From assembly GCF_015221995.1 (NCBI RefSeq), contig NZ_JADFFM010000001.1:2418001-2482000 (forward strand): a DNA stretch of 64,000 nt. The letters run 5' to 3'. Shown one piece after another: positions 63,867-64,000 of this stretch. The notes beneath the pieces were generated by a model. It was not told the DNA's origin and searched no databases. It was given only the letters and a program-made list of their open reading frames with translations. The position numbers and the translations under genes are program-made. Origin of the DNA: Mucilaginibacter boryungensis (GTDB lineage: Bacteria > Bacteroidota > Bacteroidia > Sphingobacteriales > Sphingobacteriaceae). Each line of letters starts with the position of its first letter. The stretch's first letter is position 1.

Positions 63867-64000
63867 TTAAGGGGTGATCTTTCCGCCTATGCGCAGCACC
63901 GGGGTAATGGTATTTACAGGCGTTCTTCCTATGGCAAATGAGCCTGATCCGTTATTCGTAAATCCCCAATTATACATGCGTAAGGTCACCGTTGTCCCTC
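63867..64000 (-). CDS. C-terminal end of a further WYWKYSLDG-module protein (partial)
   Basis: Only the last 44 codons or so are inside the window; the stop is at 63867-63869 and the 5' part lies beyond the right edge. The visible tail, GTTVTLRMYNWGFTNNGSGS, then FAIGRTPVNTITPVLRIGGKITP, aligns with the module ends in the neighbouring protein (GTTVTFRLYTNGSNTTTG, then GTAIGRSTAS). So at least three consecutive genes carry this module. An imperfect hairpin (GAG..ACCCG..TGA / TCA..CGGGT..CTC) lies in the 84-base gap before the next gene. Confidence 0.75.
   Translation of the reverse strand, partial: GTTVTLRMYNWGFTNNGSGSFAIGRTPVNTITPVLRIGGKITP

Noticed and set aside
1..64000. CRISPR arrays, prophage, transposons, toxin-antitoxin or restriction systems
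   Set aside because: No regularly spaced repeats, no transposase or integrase, and no recognised defence or phage genes on either strand. The repeats found are palindromic intergenic elements.

Overview
The window is 64 kb of chromosome from a member of the Bacteroidota, most likely family Sphingobacteriaceae (Mucilaginibacter/Pedobacter-like). The evidence is a SecD-SecF fusion, a long NusB, SusC/SusD with FecR and an ECF sigma factor, a type IX secretion C-terminal domain, promoters of the TAnnTTTG type, few Shine-Dalgarno sites, and many intergenic palindromes of the kind common in this family. I saw no transposase, phage gene, integrase, CRISPR array or rRNA.

Positions 1-45,200 are ordinary core and household genome. 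In order they hold: the start of dprA; a small secreted proline-rich protein; an AraC/NTF2-like/AhpD-like cluster; a BlaI-M56 (BlaR-like) sensor pair with a three-site operator array; rsmG, an ECF sigma factor and a glycosyltransferase; tgt-lptG-like-EamA; a 714-base AT-rich gene-free stretch; a LapA-domain protein; ispE; thyA-folA; secDF; an NDH-2-type dehydrogenase with HMG-CoA lyase; an iron permease; fbaA and accD; a C1 peptidase; two disordered proteins; a cysteine desulfurase; glmM; PAP2 and ZIP transporter; a MarR cluster; the run nusB-DUF1573-yajC-ybbR-coaE-MBL hydrolase-DUF5522; leucine-dehydrogenase-like; an ABC exporter; a PUR-domain protein; mgtE; ychF; a phosphoesterase; an outer-membrane protein; an SDR; and tRNA-Arg(CCG).

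Positions 45,363-64,000 form one accessory, all-minus-strand glycan-utilisation locus that starts right after the tRNA-Arg gene. Read in transcription order it carries a partial module-bearing protein, two tandem secreted endonuclease/exonuclease/phosphatase (EEP) proteins of 660 and 1458 residues, an ECF sigma factor, FecR, SusC with an STN signalling domain, SusD, an SGNH hydrolase, a GH92 alpha-mannosidase and an MGH1/GH63-like glycosidase. The sigma/FecR/SusC-STN set implies ligand-dependent trans-envelope induction. Phosphodiesterase-fold enzymes next to GH92 suggest, as inference only, a mannose-rich substrate carrying phosphodiester links. The least described item is the EEP pair with its reiterated roughly 195-residue 'WYWKYSLDG' modules.

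A second theme is the number of different intergenic palindromic elements (at least eight sequence families). One type has GTCAT...ATGAC ends and recurs at six sites. The elements sit between genes, in leaders and next to terminators.
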